64,000 bases of DNA, taken from contig CP150183.1 of the NCBI GenBank assembly GCA_037965595.1, positions 1,984,001 to 2,048,000 of the forward strand, in the 5' to 3' direction. The stretch's first letter is position 1; each line of letters starts with the position of its first letter. Source of the stretch: Alkalihalobacillus sp. FSL W8-0930. Its GTDB lineage: Bacteria; Bacillota; Bacilli; Bacillales; Bacillaceae_D. Shown piece by piece: positions 24,260-33,028 of the stretch. The notes beneath the pieces were generated by a model that was given only the letters and a program-made list of their open reading frames with translations, was not told the DNA's origin and did not search any database. Both the position numbers and the translations under genes were made by a program.

Positions 24260-27094
24260 TTAGTTTTTACGAGTAAAAGTCTCGTTTACAATGCGGGATT
24301 GTTCTGTTTTATGAGCAGATGATACACCTTCAGCTGGACTTGAACGATACGTGCGTCCAATATAGCTAAGTTCAACCTCTTCAGGAAGAATCTCCAGAAT
24401 ACGAGACTCCATAAAAGTCCAAGCTCCCATGTTTTTAGGTTCTTCTTGCACCCATTTAACCTCTTTGAGATTCGGGAATTTTTGCAGAAGCTCACGAATC
24501 ACACGACGAGGGAATGGATATAGCTCTTCCACTCTTGCAATATGAATCCAGCTTGTATCTTCATCTTGGTTTTTCGCTAAATGATCATTTAACTCTACAC
24601 CAATTTTTCCACTGCATAGTACAACTCGCTCTACTTTTTCAACTTCTGATCCTGTTGTTGTATGCTCAAGTACTGGAAGGAATTCACCATCCGTGAACTC
24701 AGCTGGTTTTGATGAAGCAGCCTTGTTACGCAATAAGCTTTTAGGCGTCATGATAATTAAAGGTCTTACAGCATTCTTTTGGAGAATGGCAGCTTGACGA
24801 CGCAAAATATGGAAGTATTGAGCTGCAGACGTACAGTTTGCAACAGTCCAGTTATTTTCCGCAGCCATTTGAAGGAAGCGCTCAAGTCTTGCACTTGAAT
24901 GCTCTGGTCCCATCCCCTCATAACCATGAGGAAGGAGTAAAACAAGTCCAGATTTTTGGCCCCATTTAGCGCGAGCCGCAGATACCCACTGGTCAAGCAT
25001 CACTTGTGCTCCATTACTAAAGTCACCAAATTGAGCTTCCCAAAGCACGAGTGTTTCTGGTGAAAAGACATTATAGCCATACTCGTACCCAACAGCTGCT
25101 TGCTCTGACAACGGTGAATTATAAATGGAGAACGATGCAGCTCCGTCTTCAAATTCATGAAGTGGTGTAATTGTTTTATTTGTTTCTCGATCATGCAACA
25201 CCGCATGTCTATGAGCAAACGTTCCACGCTCAGTATCCTGACCAGTTAAACGAATTGGTGTACCGTCCGCTAGAATGGTTGCAAACGCTAAATACTCACC
25301 TAAGCCCCAATCAAGCGCACCATTTTCTTTAAAAGCATCCAATCTACGATGTAAAATCTTTTCAAGCTTTTGATTTGGTTTAAATCCATCTGGCCACTGC
25401 AAAAGCTGTTCATTAATTGACTCTAAACGTTCTCTTTCCACTTGCGTTTTCACTTTTGGCAAGCCGTTTACAATAAAACCTGGAGGACTAAGCTCTTGCT
25501 TGTTCTCAGATTTCTTATTGGAAATGGAATCGTATTCCTCTTGCAAAAGATTTGCTTGCTCTTCATCTAGTTGTTTGCCATAATTGGCTTTTACCGTCCC
25601 GGCTTCTTCAAGCTGACGAGCATATAGTTCACGTACAGTTGGATGCTTACGAATTTCATCGTATAGTACCGGCTGAGTGACAGCTGGTTCATCCCCTTCA
25701 TTGTGGCCATATCGACGATAACCAATTAAATCAATTAAGAAGTCTTTTTTGAAGCGCTTGCGGTATTCAACCGCTAATTTCGTTACTTTTACACAGGCCT
25801 CTGCATCGTCTGCATTTACATGAACTATTGGAATTTCGAATCCTTTTGCAGGATCACTTGCATATGTAGTTGAACGTGAATCAAATATTTCAGTTGTGTA
25901 CCCAATGTTATTGTTGGCAATCACATGCAGACTTCCACCGATTTGATAACCATTTAAACGACTTAAGTTTAATGTCTCTGTTACAACACCTTGGCCAGGA
26001 AATGCAGCATCTCCATGAATTAAAATCGCCAAAGCTTTGCTAACGTCTTGTTGAGGTTGACCTTTTTCTGAGCGATCTTCTTGTGCTGCACGAGCGTAGC
26101 CTTCTACAATCGGGCTAACAAATTCTAGATGACTCGGATTATTTGCAAGGGTAACTCTAGCAGAATGTTGTTCTTTTTCAATGATTCGATTTTCACCCAA
26201 GTGATACTTTACATCACCTGTCCAACCGTCATTGTATTCTTCTCCGCCTTCTGTAGGAGCTGTGTTCTCCTTAGGTGCTTGCAGGAACTCTGAGAAAATG
26301 CGATTGTAAGGCTTTCCAAGTGTGTGAGCCAATACATTTAATCTTCCTCTGTGAGCCATACCAATCATTACATTTTTTGTCCCTTTACTCATAGACAAAT
26401 CAATTGATTCATCAAGCATTGGAACAAGCGTATCTAATCCTTCTATTGAAAATCGTTTTTGACCTACAAACGTACGGTGAATAAATTTTTCAAATCCTTC
26501 TACTTCCGTTAAACGTTTTAATAGATCTTTCTTTTTATCAGTAGTCAGATCCTCAAAAAAGTCACCCGACTCAACAGCATTTCGTAACCATATTCTTTCT
26601 TCTTCATCTTGAACATGCTCAAATTCAAACGCCGTTGTTTTTGTGTAGCGTTTCTTAAGATGTTCAATTACATCAAAACCATTTCGCAAATGGGCTGGAG
26701 CATTGTTCATCAAAAGTCCTGCTGGGATATTTAGAAGGTCTTCCTTCGTTAATTGAAAACGCTCTAAACTAATAAATTCATCGCTTAGCTCTGAACGTAG
26801 AATTGGATTGATGTTAGAGACCAAATGACCTTTGGCCCGAATCATATCAGCAAGCTTAACTGCACTTACTACTTTCGTCATCATGTCCGGGTTGAGCGTA
26901 TTTGTTGTTCCTTTTACTCCATCTGTGTCTATTTGAGTTGGAGGTGGACCCCATAATTCAAATTTCTCACGTAGATCAGGATCAACAGCATTCGCATCCT
27001 TTAAAAACTCATCATACAGTTCAATCACAACGCCAAGGTTGGGACCATGAAATCCTTGCCACGGCGCTTCTTGGTTATTCTCCTTGCTGGACAT
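24260..27094 (-). CDS. odhA: 2-oxoglutarate dehydrogenase E1
   Basis: A 944-residue thiamine-diphosphate enzyme. [40 protein letters not shown] and [16 protein letters not shown] mark the ThDP-binding half; [18 protein letters not shown] and [14 protein letters not shown] mark the pyrimidine half. It decarboxylates 2-oxoglutarate and passes the succinyl group to OdhB. Length equals that of Bacillus subtilis OdhA (944, from memory). TAGGGGG precedes the ATG. A cre-like element lies about 60 bases upstream. Confidence 0.96.
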   Translation of the reverse strand: MSSKENNQEAPWQGFHGPNLGVVIELYDEFLKDANAVDPDLREKFELWGPPPTQIDTDGVKGTTNTLNPDMMTKVVSAVKLADMIRAKGHLVSNINPILRSELSDEFISLERFQLTKEDLLNIPAGLLMNNAPAHLRNGFDVIEHLKKRYTKTTAFEFEHVQDEEERIWLRNAVESGDFFEDLTTDKKKDLLKRLTEVEGFEKFIHRTFVGQKRFSIEGLDTLVPMLDESIDLSMSKGTKNVMIGMAHRGRLNVLAHTLGKPYNRIFSEFLQAPKENTAPTEGGEEYNDGWTGDVKYHLGENRIIEKEQHSARVTLANNPSHLEFVSPIVEGYARAAQEDRSEKGQPQQDVSKALAILIHGDAAFPGQGVVTETLNLSRLNGYQIGGSLHVIANNNIGYTTEIFDSRSTTYASDPAKGFEIPIVHVNADDAEACVKVTKLAVEYRKRFKKDFLIDLIGYRRYGHNEGDEPAVTQPVLYDEIRKHPTVRELYARQLEEAGTVKANYGKQLDEEQANLLQEEYDSISNKKSENKQELSPPGFIVNGLPKVKTQVERERLESINEQLLQWPDGFKPNQKLEKILHRRLDAFKENGALDWGLGEYLAFATILADGTPIRLTGQDTERGTFAHRHAVLHDRETNKTITPLHEFEDGAASFSIYNSPLSEQAAVGYEYGYNVFSPETLVLWEAQFGDFSNGAQVMLDQWVSAARAKWGQKSGLVLLLPHGYEGMGPEHSSARLERFLQMAAENNWTVANCTSAAQYFHILRRQAAILQKNAVRPLIIMTPKSLLRNKAASSKPAEFTDGEFLPVLEHTTTGSEVEKVERVVLCSGKIGVELNDHLAKNQDEDTSWIHIARVEELYPFPRRVIRELLQKFPNLKEVKWVQEEPKNMGAWTFMESRILEILPEEVELSYIGRTYRSSPAEGVSSAHKTEQSRIVNETFTRKN

Positions 27095-27148
27095 GTGATA
27101 ATAACCCCCTAAGAAACTTTTCTACTCTCAATAGTTACCGTTAATTTT

Positions 27149-27161
27149 TGTAACGCTTACA
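27149..27161 (-). promoter_or_regulatory. cre-like palindrome upstream of odhA
   Basis: TGTAAGCGTTACA on the minus strand is an odd-centred palindrome that equals a cre site lacking one base. It lies 55-67 bases before the odhA start. Catabolite control of odhAB by CcpA is known in Bacillus subtilis; whether this degenerate site is bound is uncertain. Confidence 0.4.
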
Positions 27162-27514
27162 CAGATAGTTTACCACGATTCTGTCTTGCACTCAAAGGAA
27201 TCTGGTGTTTTCACGAAAATTCGCTAAGAATCTTTCAACAACCATTAAAATTGTACGCCTTTTCATTGAGAAAATCTAGCATTTATTTGGCTTTTTCAGA
27301 AAAAAATGTAGTCTTTTAAAAGAATGATGTCGAACGTAAAAAATCCTCACTTACAGCTAAATTCTGTAGTTATAAATGATTAGGTGTTAAGCTCGCCAAC
27401 TTCTTCTATTCTATTATACGTTAAAGGAACAAACCAAGTAAATCACTTGGTTAAATTCCAGCATAACTTTTTTCATTTTGGTAAAACTGAACCATAACTA
27501 AAGGAGGAATCCCT
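27162..27514. other. Divergent intergenic region odhA / 76-residue gene
   Basis: About 350 bases, AT-rich, no convincing frame on either strand. It must carry the odhA promoter. The only clear structure is AACCAAGT-AAATC-ACTTGGTT (27432-27452), an 8-bp hairpin or operator about 62 bases before the small gene's start. Confidence 0.5.
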
Positions 27515-27745
27515 ATGGAGAAAACAATTTGGACAACAGAATCAAATGTGCCCAGTTTGGTGATTGTTGATAACGTGAACGGTCGATATGCGATACGAAA
27601 GGCCGATACAAGCGGACAAGTGTTTACAAACGGTACTGAATTAAAACAGTGGATTGAGCAAAATTGGAATCCTTCGCTTTTCACTAATAACGCACAATAT
27701 GATCAACTTTTAAAAGAGATTCAAGATGAACTTACTTCTTTTTGA
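27515..27745 (+). CDS. Hypothetical protein, 76 residues
   Basis: ATG 27515 follows TAAAGGAGGAATCCCT, an ideal ribosome-binding site. The soluble protein reads MEKTIWTTESNVPSLVIVD with GRYAIRKADTSGQVF and a helical C-terminus. No motif is recognised. Its last 14 bases overlap the end of the converging methyltransferase gene. Confidence 0.7.
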   Translation: MEKTIWTTESNVPSLVIVDNVNGRYAIRKADTSGQVFTNGTELKQWIEQNWNPSLFTNNAQYDQLLKEIQDELTSF

Positions 27746-28715
27746 ACAAGAGAACATACCATCCACCTTCTCGAATGACAGGAGTACAGGAAACTTGTGT
27801 AAATCCAGTCTTTTTAGCATAAGACTGCAATTCCTTCTCATTCGGCACTGGATACATTTCTTCATGAGCGGACATAAAACTGTTAAAACCTGAGGCAAAT
27901 CTTTGACCGTGCTTTGAACTGACAAGCGGAGACATGATGAACAAATGACCTTTCTTACTAAGAAGCTTTGACGCTCTCTTAAACAGTTTTAGGCGGTCCT
28001 GATATGAAAAATAGTAGAATAAATTATTCATCATAACTAAGTCATACTGATTCTGATCAATGTAGTTCATGAAGTCAGCATGAATAACTGTGATATCTGT
28101 TCCCTTCGCCTGTTGAGCCGCTTCTTTTTGCACTTTAGCGTCCGCTTCAATCCCTGTTAACTGCACATGAGGAAATTTTTGATGTAAACGATGCAAATAT
28201 CCTCCATGTCCACACCCTACATCTAACACTCGTTTCACTTTTTCTTTTTTCACAACAGAGGTCATTTTAGGGAACATTACGGATTCAAGGAGGCCTGATG
28301 TTTCTGCAACGGTGTGTCCTATATCCTCTTCTAACAGAGATACTTCATCGCCCTTCATTAAATGCCGATAAGAAAGCATTGTTGGTATATGTAGTTCCAT
28401 CATTTCTTTTAGAAGGATCCCAACTGATTGATGACTCGTTTTTGACAAGTAAGTAACCATTCGTTTCTTTGATTGAATTTTCTTCCCTTGTTTTCCTTTT
28501 AAATAACCTAGTGCCAAGCCGACTTCAACCCAGCGCTCTAATAAATCCTCTTTATATGAATATCTCTCTGCGATCAACTTTGCTGTAACAGGTTTCTCAA
28601 ATGCCTTAAATAAATCAAGACTATATCCTAAATGAGCATGCCAAGCTTGTAGAAACGGTTCATTTTTCTTCATCCATTTACGTGCTTGCCATAATCTTTG
28701 GTATTCTGCTATCAC
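27732..28715 (-). CDS. SAM-dependent methyltransferase with N-terminal winged helix
   Basis: The likely start is GTG 28715, since GGGGGAGAG lies just before it; a GTG at 28733 has no such site. About 327 residues. Residues 1-110 form a winged-helix-like domain (LIAERYSYKEDLLERWVEVGLALGY), as in O-methyltransferases. The class I Rossmann fold follows: VLDVGCGHGGYLHRL (motif I), LTGIEADAKV, and VMMNNLFYYFSY. The domain order suggests a small-molecule methyltransferase. Substrate unknown; no biosynthetic neighbours. Confidence 0.82.
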   Translation of the reverse strand: MIAEYQRLWQARKWMKKNEPFLQAWHAHLGYSLDLFKAFEKPVTAKLIAERYSYKEDLLERWVEVGLALGYLKGKQGKKIQSKKRMVTYLSKTSHQSVGILLKEMMELHIPTMLSYRHLMKGDEVSLLEEDIGHTVAETSGLLESVMFPKMTSVVKKEKVKRVLDVGCGHGGYLHRLHQKFPHVQLTGIEADAKVQKEAAQQAKGTDITVIHADFMNYIDQNQYDLVMMNNLFYYFSYQDRLKLFKRASKLLSKKGHLFIMSPLVSSKHGQRFASGFNSFMSAHEEMYPVPNEKELQSYAKKTGFTQVSCTPVIREGGWYVLLFKKK

Positions 28716-28880
28716 ATTTCTCTCCCCCATCACAATTAACTTAGCATCTTGTGCTTAATGTTACATTCCCATCCATTAGACAAATGAAACCGTCGCTGAA
28801 TTGTCGCTTTCCTTCTATCAACTGAAACGATATAATGAGATTTCAAATTGACAATGAAGAATTCTAGAGGATGACTGTAT

Positions 28881-29492
28881 ATGAGAAAAATGTTGATGTT
28901 TTTGCTAGTGGGTTTTGTTGCCATTATTGCTCTGTTTGTGTATCTCTTTCAGTCTAACAATCAAGTCAGACAAATTACGTACAAAACGGTCATTGGACAA
29001 CATCAAATCCCAGAGAAATTTGTACCCGTGTACCAAGAGGCAGCTGATGAATATGAGATTCCATGGGAGTTACTCGCCTCCGTACATCGCGTTGAAACCA
29101 TTTTCTCTACGATGAAACCTATGGAAAGTCCTGTTGGTGCGCTTGGGCCTTTTCAATTTATGCCTAGAACGTGGGTAGGCTGGTCTCACCCTGGTGGTGA
29201 CATTGGGGAGCTTGATGATGATGTTGATTTTACAGATCCAGAACTAATCGAGGAACATAACGGGTATGGAATGGATGTATCAGGAAAAGGAGAAGCTGAC
29301 CCTTTTAACATAGAAGACTCAGCCTATGCCGCAGCTGCATTTCTATCTGATCATGGGGCATCTGATGGGGATTTAGAAGGTGCATTATTTTCTTATAATA
29401 GAAGTGAAGAGTATGTAGAAGAAGTTATGGGATATTATCATGCGTATCAAGAAAACTATGAGTTAATTACTCTCCCGCTAGATCAGGATTGA
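28881..29492 (+). CDS. Membrane-anchored lytic transglycosylase-like protein
   Basis: A 203-residue protein with an N-terminal membrane anchor (4-24) and an extracellular lysozyme-like domain. LLASVHRVETIFSTMKP supplies the probable catalytic Glu, SPVGALGPFQFMPRTWVGW is the SLT-type substrate loop, and SAYAAAAFLSDHGA and ALFSYNRSEEYV complete the fold. Such proteins cleave peptidoglycan glycan strands. ATG 28881 is preceded only by a weak AGAGGAT. The gene converges on a small lipoprotein gene, overlapping it by 10 bases. Confidence 0.8.
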   Translation: MRKMLMFLLVGFVAIIALFVYLFQSNNQVRQITYKTVIGQHQIPEKFVPVYQEAADEYEIPWELLASVHRVETIFSTMKPMESPVGALGPFQFMPRTWVGWSHPGGDIGELDDDVDFTDPELIEEHNGYGMDVSGKGEADPFNIEDSAYAAAAFLSDHGASDGDLEGALFSYNRSEEYVEEVMGYYHAYQENYELITLPLDQD

Positions 29493-29677
29493 TTTGTATA
29501 AACGGGTTGTTCCGTTTGCTCTTCTACTTCTACAGGTTCGATATATGAAGGTTCATGTTTTAATTGCATCTGTTTCCCCTCGGACTTTGTCTGACCTAGG
29601 TCTGGTAAGCTACAGCCCATTAAAAGAAATAACCAAATGAACAAACTAACGTATCGAAATTGTCTCAATGAAACCAC
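29483..29677 (-). CDS. Small lipoprotein, about 64 residues
   Basis: A signal peptide with hydrophobic core FIWLFLLMGC ends in a lipobox (Cys22), and the mature part is a short Glu/Gln-rich tail. The start is unclear: GTG 29677 or TTG 29668, both behind GAAAGAAAGAG. The family is not recognised. Its 3' end overlaps the converging transglycosylase gene by 10 bases. Confidence 0.6.
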   Translation of the reverse strand: MVSLRQFRYVSLFIWLFLLMGCSLPDLGQTKSEGKQMQLKHEPSYIEPVEVEEQTEQPVYTNQS

Positions 29678-29734
29678 TCTTTCTTTCGCGTTTTAATATG
29701 AGCTCTATACCTTTAATTTTATCACTCTTTTAAC

Positions 29735-29790
29735 GTCATGCATATCATTCGATAACCGTAGTAACTCATGATATGCTTGATATGCATGAC
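29735..29790 (+). promoter_or_regulatory. Three-half-site operator before the YvgN-like gene
   Basis: GTCATGCATATCA (29735-29747) and TGATATGCATGAC (29778-29790) form a perfect 13-bp inverted repeat. A third TGATATGC lies at 29769-29776, in direct repeat with the second. The site ends 27 bases before the ATG of the downstream reductase. No regulator gene adjoins, so the factor is unknown. Confidence 0.5.
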
Positions 29791-29816
29791 ACATTTATGA
29801 GAGGGAGCTGAATGAA

Positions 29817-30641
29817 ATGGAATTTGTAACGTTAAACAACGGTTTAAAGATGCCTCAACTTGGATTTGGAGTTTGGCAGGTTCCTGATGAAGAAGCAACA
29901 CCTGCTGTAAAAAAAGCACTTGAAGTTGGCTATCGCTCCATTGATACGGCCATGATCTATAAGAATGAAAAAGGTGTAGGAAAAGCTCTCAAAGATACGT
30001 CGATTGATCGATCTGATTTGTTTATTACAACAAAAGTATGGAATGGTGATCAGGGTTATGATTCAACTATTAAAGCGTTTAATGAAAGTTTAGAGCGCCT
30101 TGGTTTAGATTATGTTGATTTGTACCTTATCCACTGGCCTACTCCAATGTATGATACGTATGTTGATACATACAAAGCAATGGAAACGCTCTATAAAGAA
30201 GGCAAAGTAAAAGCCATTGGAGTATGTAACTTTGAAGTAGAGCATCTGCAAAGATTGCTTGACGAGTGCGAGGTCGTACCAGTACTAAACCAGATTGAGT
30301 GTCATCCTTATTTAGTTCAAGATGAACTTAAAGAGTTCTGTGCTAAACATAACATCTTTGTAGAAGCATGGAGTCCGCTTATGCAGGGTGGAGAGGTTTT
30401 AACGAACGATAAAGTCGTTGAGATTGCGAAAGCTCACGATAAAACGCCTGCTCAAGTTGTATTGCGTTGGCACTTACAAAATAACACAATTGTGATTCCT
30501 AAGTCGGTCACTCCTTCAAGAATTGAAGAGAATTTTGATGTTTTTGATTTTGAACTATCTGAGGATGAAATGAAAACCATTCACTCTCTTAACCAAAATA
30601 GCAGAAATGGATCCCATCCAAACGACATGGATAAACGTTAA
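29817..30641 (+). CDS. Aldo/keto reductase, YvgN/glyoxal reductase-like (AKR5)
   Basis: A 274-residue reductase starting LNNGLKMPQLGFGVWQVPD. The tetrad is readable: Asp and Tyr in GYRSIDTAMIYKNEKGVG, Lys in ITTKVWNGDQ, His in YLIHWP. VIPKSVTPSRIEENFDVFDF is the NADPH-binding end typical of the YvgN group, which reduces glyoxal and methylglyoxal. ATG follows GAGAGGGAGCTGA. An unusual operator lies upstream and a strong terminator behind. Confidence 0.88.
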   Translation: MEFVTLNNGLKMPQLGFGVWQVPDEEATPAVKKALEVGYRSIDTAMIYKNEKGVGKALKDTSIDRSDLFITTKVWNGDQGYDSTIKAFNESLERLGLDYVDLYLIHWPTPMYDTYVDTYKAMETLYKEGKVKAIGVCNFEVEHLQRLLDECEVVPVLNQIECHPYLVQDELKEFCAKHNIFVEAWSPLMQGGEVLTNDKVVEIAKAHDKTPAQVVLRWHLQNNTIVIPKSVTPSRIEENFDVFDFELSEDEMKTIHSLNQNSRNGSHPNDMDKR

Positions 30642-30649
30642 CTTAACTT

Positions 30650-30690
30650 ACGACTCAAAGCTCTTGCTTTGGGTCGTCTTTTCTTTTTTC
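30650..30690 (+). terminator. Rho-independent terminator
   Basis: ACGACTCAAAGC-TCTT-GCTTTGGGTCGT followed by CTTTTCTTTTTT, just behind the reductase stop. Confidence 0.85.
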
Positions 30691-30707
30691 TCTAATTAGT
30701 TGCTTTT

Positions 30708-30726
30708 GATAATGAATATCATTATT
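30708..30726 (+). promoter_or_regulatory. Fur box
   Basis: GATAATGAATATCATTATT matches the 19-bp Fur consensus GATAATGATAATCATTATC at all but three positions. It lies 51 bases before the start of the siderophore-binding lipoprotein gene, so iron repression is very likely. Confidence 0.75.
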
Positions 30727-30777
30727 ATATAGAGGGTATACTAAATGATTGATAAGAAACGTGGAGGTTTATAAACG

Positions 30778-31743
30778 ATGAGAAATATACATAAAGTAAA
30801 GAAATCAACATACATGCTAGCATTAGCTAGTGCAAGTATTCTAGCATTGTCAGCGTGCGGCTCTGATTCTGAGGACGAATCAACTGATTCCACTGGCACT
30901 ACTGACTCAGCAAACGTCATGACGGATGCAATGGGTCATGACGTAAACATTCCAGAAAATCCAGAGCGTGTTCTTGGAACGTATTTAGAGGATTATCTTG
31001 TTACGCTTGGAGTAACACCTGTTGCCCAGTGGTCTACACCAAACGGCACACAAGTGTATCTTGAAGATCAATTGGAAGGCGTACCTCCTATTTCTTCTGA
31101 ATTACCACTAGAAGAAGTAACAAGTATAGATCCTGACTTTATTTTAATTAATGATGAAACGCAAATTGAATCTGGGTTATATGAGCAATACAATTCCATA
31201 GCGCCAACCTTTGTGTTAGGAGACGAAGTCACAAATGATTGGCGTAAAACACTAACTGAGCTGGGGAACATTCTCGGAAAGTCGGAAGAGGCGGAACAAG
31301 CCTTAGCTGATTACGATACCCTTGTTGAAGATTCAAAAGATGCCATTCAGCAGTCGATTGGTGATGAGAAAGTAGCGGCCATTTGGTATGTAGCAGATAC
31401 GTATTACACCGTTTCTCCTACACAATCAAGCGGGGCGACATTATTTGAAGACTTGGAGCTTGAACCAGCTAATGTGATTGCGGACTTGCCAGATGACAAC
31501 ATTGCACAATGGAATCCAGTAACGCTTGAATCTCTAGCAGAATTAGACGCGGATCATCTCATCTTTATAAATAGTTCTGAGGAAGCAGCTGATGACTTAT
31601 TAGATGATCCAGTATGGGCAAACGTGCCCGCCGTCTCAAAAGGTCAGGTTTATCCTGAAGATAGAGAATCTTCATGGTTGTACAATGGTTTGCAAGCTCA
31701 TACACAAACGATTGAGTCTGCAAAAGAGCTTTTGACAAAGTAG
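30778..31743 (+). CDS. Iron-siderophore-binding lipoprotein
   Basis: A 321-residue class III solute-binding protein. The lipobox LSAC gives Cys27, followed by an acidic Ser/Asp/Thr linker. MTDAMGHDVNIPENPERVLG, VTSIDPDFILINDETQIESG and LESLAELDADHLIFIN are the family signatures, with the long helix linking the lobes between. These bind ferric hydroxamate or catecholate siderophores. The gene stands alone: no permease or ATPase genes adjoin, so it must feed a transporter encoded elsewhere. A Fur box precedes it. Confidence 0.88.
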   Translation: MRNIHKVKKSTYMLALASASILALSACGSDSEDESTDSTGTTDSANVMTDAMGHDVNIPENPERVLGTYLEDYLVTLGVTPVAQWSTPNGTQVYLEDQLEGVPPISSELPLEEVTSIDPDFILINDETQIESGLYEQYNSIAPTFVLGDEVTNDWRKTLTELGNILGKSEEAEQALADYDTLVEDSKDAIQQSIGDEKVAAIWYVADTYYTVSPTQSSGATLFEDLELEPANVIADLPDDNIAQWNPVTLESLAELDADHLIFINSSEEAADDLLDDPVWANVPAVSKGQVYPEDRESSWLYNGLQAHTQTIESAKELLTK

Positions 31744-31772
31744 TAAAAGGAAACAGCAAAAATATAAATAAT

Positions 31773-31815
31773 AAGGCTAGTGATTCTATACTAAAGATCA
31801 CTAGCCTTTTTTTGT
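31773..31815 (+). terminator. Terminator with CTAGTGATTC motif
   Basis: AAGGCTAGTGAT / ATCACTAGCCTT (31773-31784, 31797-31808) followed by TTTTTG. The arm CTAGTGATTCTAT recurs in the terminator at 39738. Confidence 0.85.
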
Positions 31816-31828
31816 AAGATCATTGGGA

Positions 31829-32002
31829 CTACCTTAACATCGCAATAATCGGAATGGAGAGAGCCATGATAGGAACGAGCACCCAATACCATTGGCTTGA
31901 TTTTTCTTCTACGTATCCAGTTGTCTGTAGTTCTTCCACTTCTTTTCTTAGTTCATCAATTTCACGTTGCATTTGTACAAGTCTTTCCTCATTGTCAGCC
32001 AT
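31829..32002 (-). CDS. 57-residue coiled-coil, tail-anchored protein
   Basis: ATG 32002 lies behind CGAGGAGGCTGAAA. Residues 1-26 are a charged amphipathic helix with Leu/Val/Ile at heptad positions (RLVQMQREIDELRKEVEEL), and residues 39-56 a C-terminal membrane segment (WYWVLVPIMALSIPIIAML). The layout is that of a small membrane-tethered oligomerising protein. It is not recognised. Confidence 0.65.
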   Translation of the reverse strand: MADNEERLVQMQREIDELRKEVEELQTTGYVEEKSSQWYWVLVPIMALSIPIIAMLR

Positions 32003-32070
32003 TTTCAGCCTCCTCGATGATTCTTTTACTTTAGTATAGCTTCCATTATTTACATCTACAACACTATACG

Positions 32071-32105
32071 AAAAAAAGCCTGCTCAAGTTTCACTAGAGC
32101 AGACT
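32071..32105 (-). terminator. Terminator of thyA
   Basis: AGTCTGCTC / GAGCAGGCT around an imperfect loop, followed by TTTTTT on the minus strand, just after the thyA stop. Confidence 0.8.
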
Positions 32106-32111
32106 TCATCA

Positions 32112-33005
32112 TTAAATAGCAATTTCCATTTGTACCTTATCTCCAAACTGATAATGAAGTAACTGGAAATCCTCAATCGTAAAATCATAAAAAGACGTGA
32201 CGTCAGGATTTATAACGAGCTCTGGTGCTTGGAATGCCTCCCGACTCACTTGCTGCTGTAACGGCTCCGTATGTCGCTCGTAAATATGAGCATCACCAAT
32301 ATGAAAATGATACTCGCCAAGCTCATACCCAGTTACTTGAGCGATCATTCGCTGGAGCACGTTATATTGAAAGACATTAAATGGATTACCAAGACCCATA
32401 TCATTAGAGCGGCATCGTACTTCAAGGTGGAGCTTGTTCCCTTTCACGTGCCACTGCGTTTCATATACACATGGCGTCAGAGACATTTCATCCAGTTCAT
32501 CAGGGTTCCAGAGCATCGTTATATGTCTTCGTGATGAAGGGTTTGACTTAAGCTCTTGTATTAAGTAATCCACTTGATCAAGTAAGATTGTTTCTCCTTC
32601 AATGGTTTCATGTCTAGGATCCAGAAGGGCTACGTCCACGTTTTTAACTTGATATGTGCGATTTCTTTTCCCTAACTGATATCCGTATGCTTTCCCTATC
32701 GTCCCGTCCTCTTGCTCCCATTCATTCCAGATCTGTACATTCATTTGACGTAGCTCTTCTACGTTATTTGATTTCTTTTGCCAAATCCAAAGAAGTTCGC
32801 GTATCGCTGTTTTCCAAGCCACTTTTTTTGTTGTTAGAATTGGGACCTCTTTATTTGAAAAATGCATGGACTGTGCCACAATGGATTTCGTATAGGCCGG
32901 CTCCCCGTCCTTCCAAACCGTTCGTACGTGTTCTCCTTGATTGCTATATCCATCAGTTATAATTTTGTTAATGATTTGTTTATACTGTACATCTGCTTCG
33001 CTCAT
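32112..33005 (-). CDS. thyA: Thymidylate synthase ThyA
   Basis: The start is ATG 33005 behind TAGGAGTGAGGGCA, giving 297 residues. SLTPCVYETQWHV holds the catalytic Cys, RCRSNDMGLGNPFNVFQYN the nucleotide-binding block, and HIGDAHIYERH the dUMP loop. It methylates dUMP to dTMP with methylene-tetrahydrofolate. It resembles the Bacillus subtilis ThyA type. The gene starts 23 bases after rtcB, on the same strand. No dihydrofolate reductase gene follows, unlike in many operons. Confidence 0.95.
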   Translation of the reverse strand: MSEADVQYKQIINKIITDGYSNQGEHVRTVWKDGEPAYTKSIVAQSMHFSNKEVPILTTKKVAWKTAIRELLWIWQKKSNNVEELRQMNVQIWNEWEQEDGTIGKAYGYQLGKRNRTYQVKNVDVALLDPRHETIEGETILLDQVDYLIQELKSNPSSRRHITMLWNPDELDEMSLTPCVYETQWHVKGNKLHLEVRCRSNDMGLGNPFNVFQYNVLQRMIAQVTGYELGEYHFHIGDAHIYERHTEPLQQQVSREAFQAPELVINPDVTSFYDFTIEDFQLLHYQFGDKVQMEIAI

Positions 33006-33028
33006 TGCCCTCACTCCTAAATTGCTGT

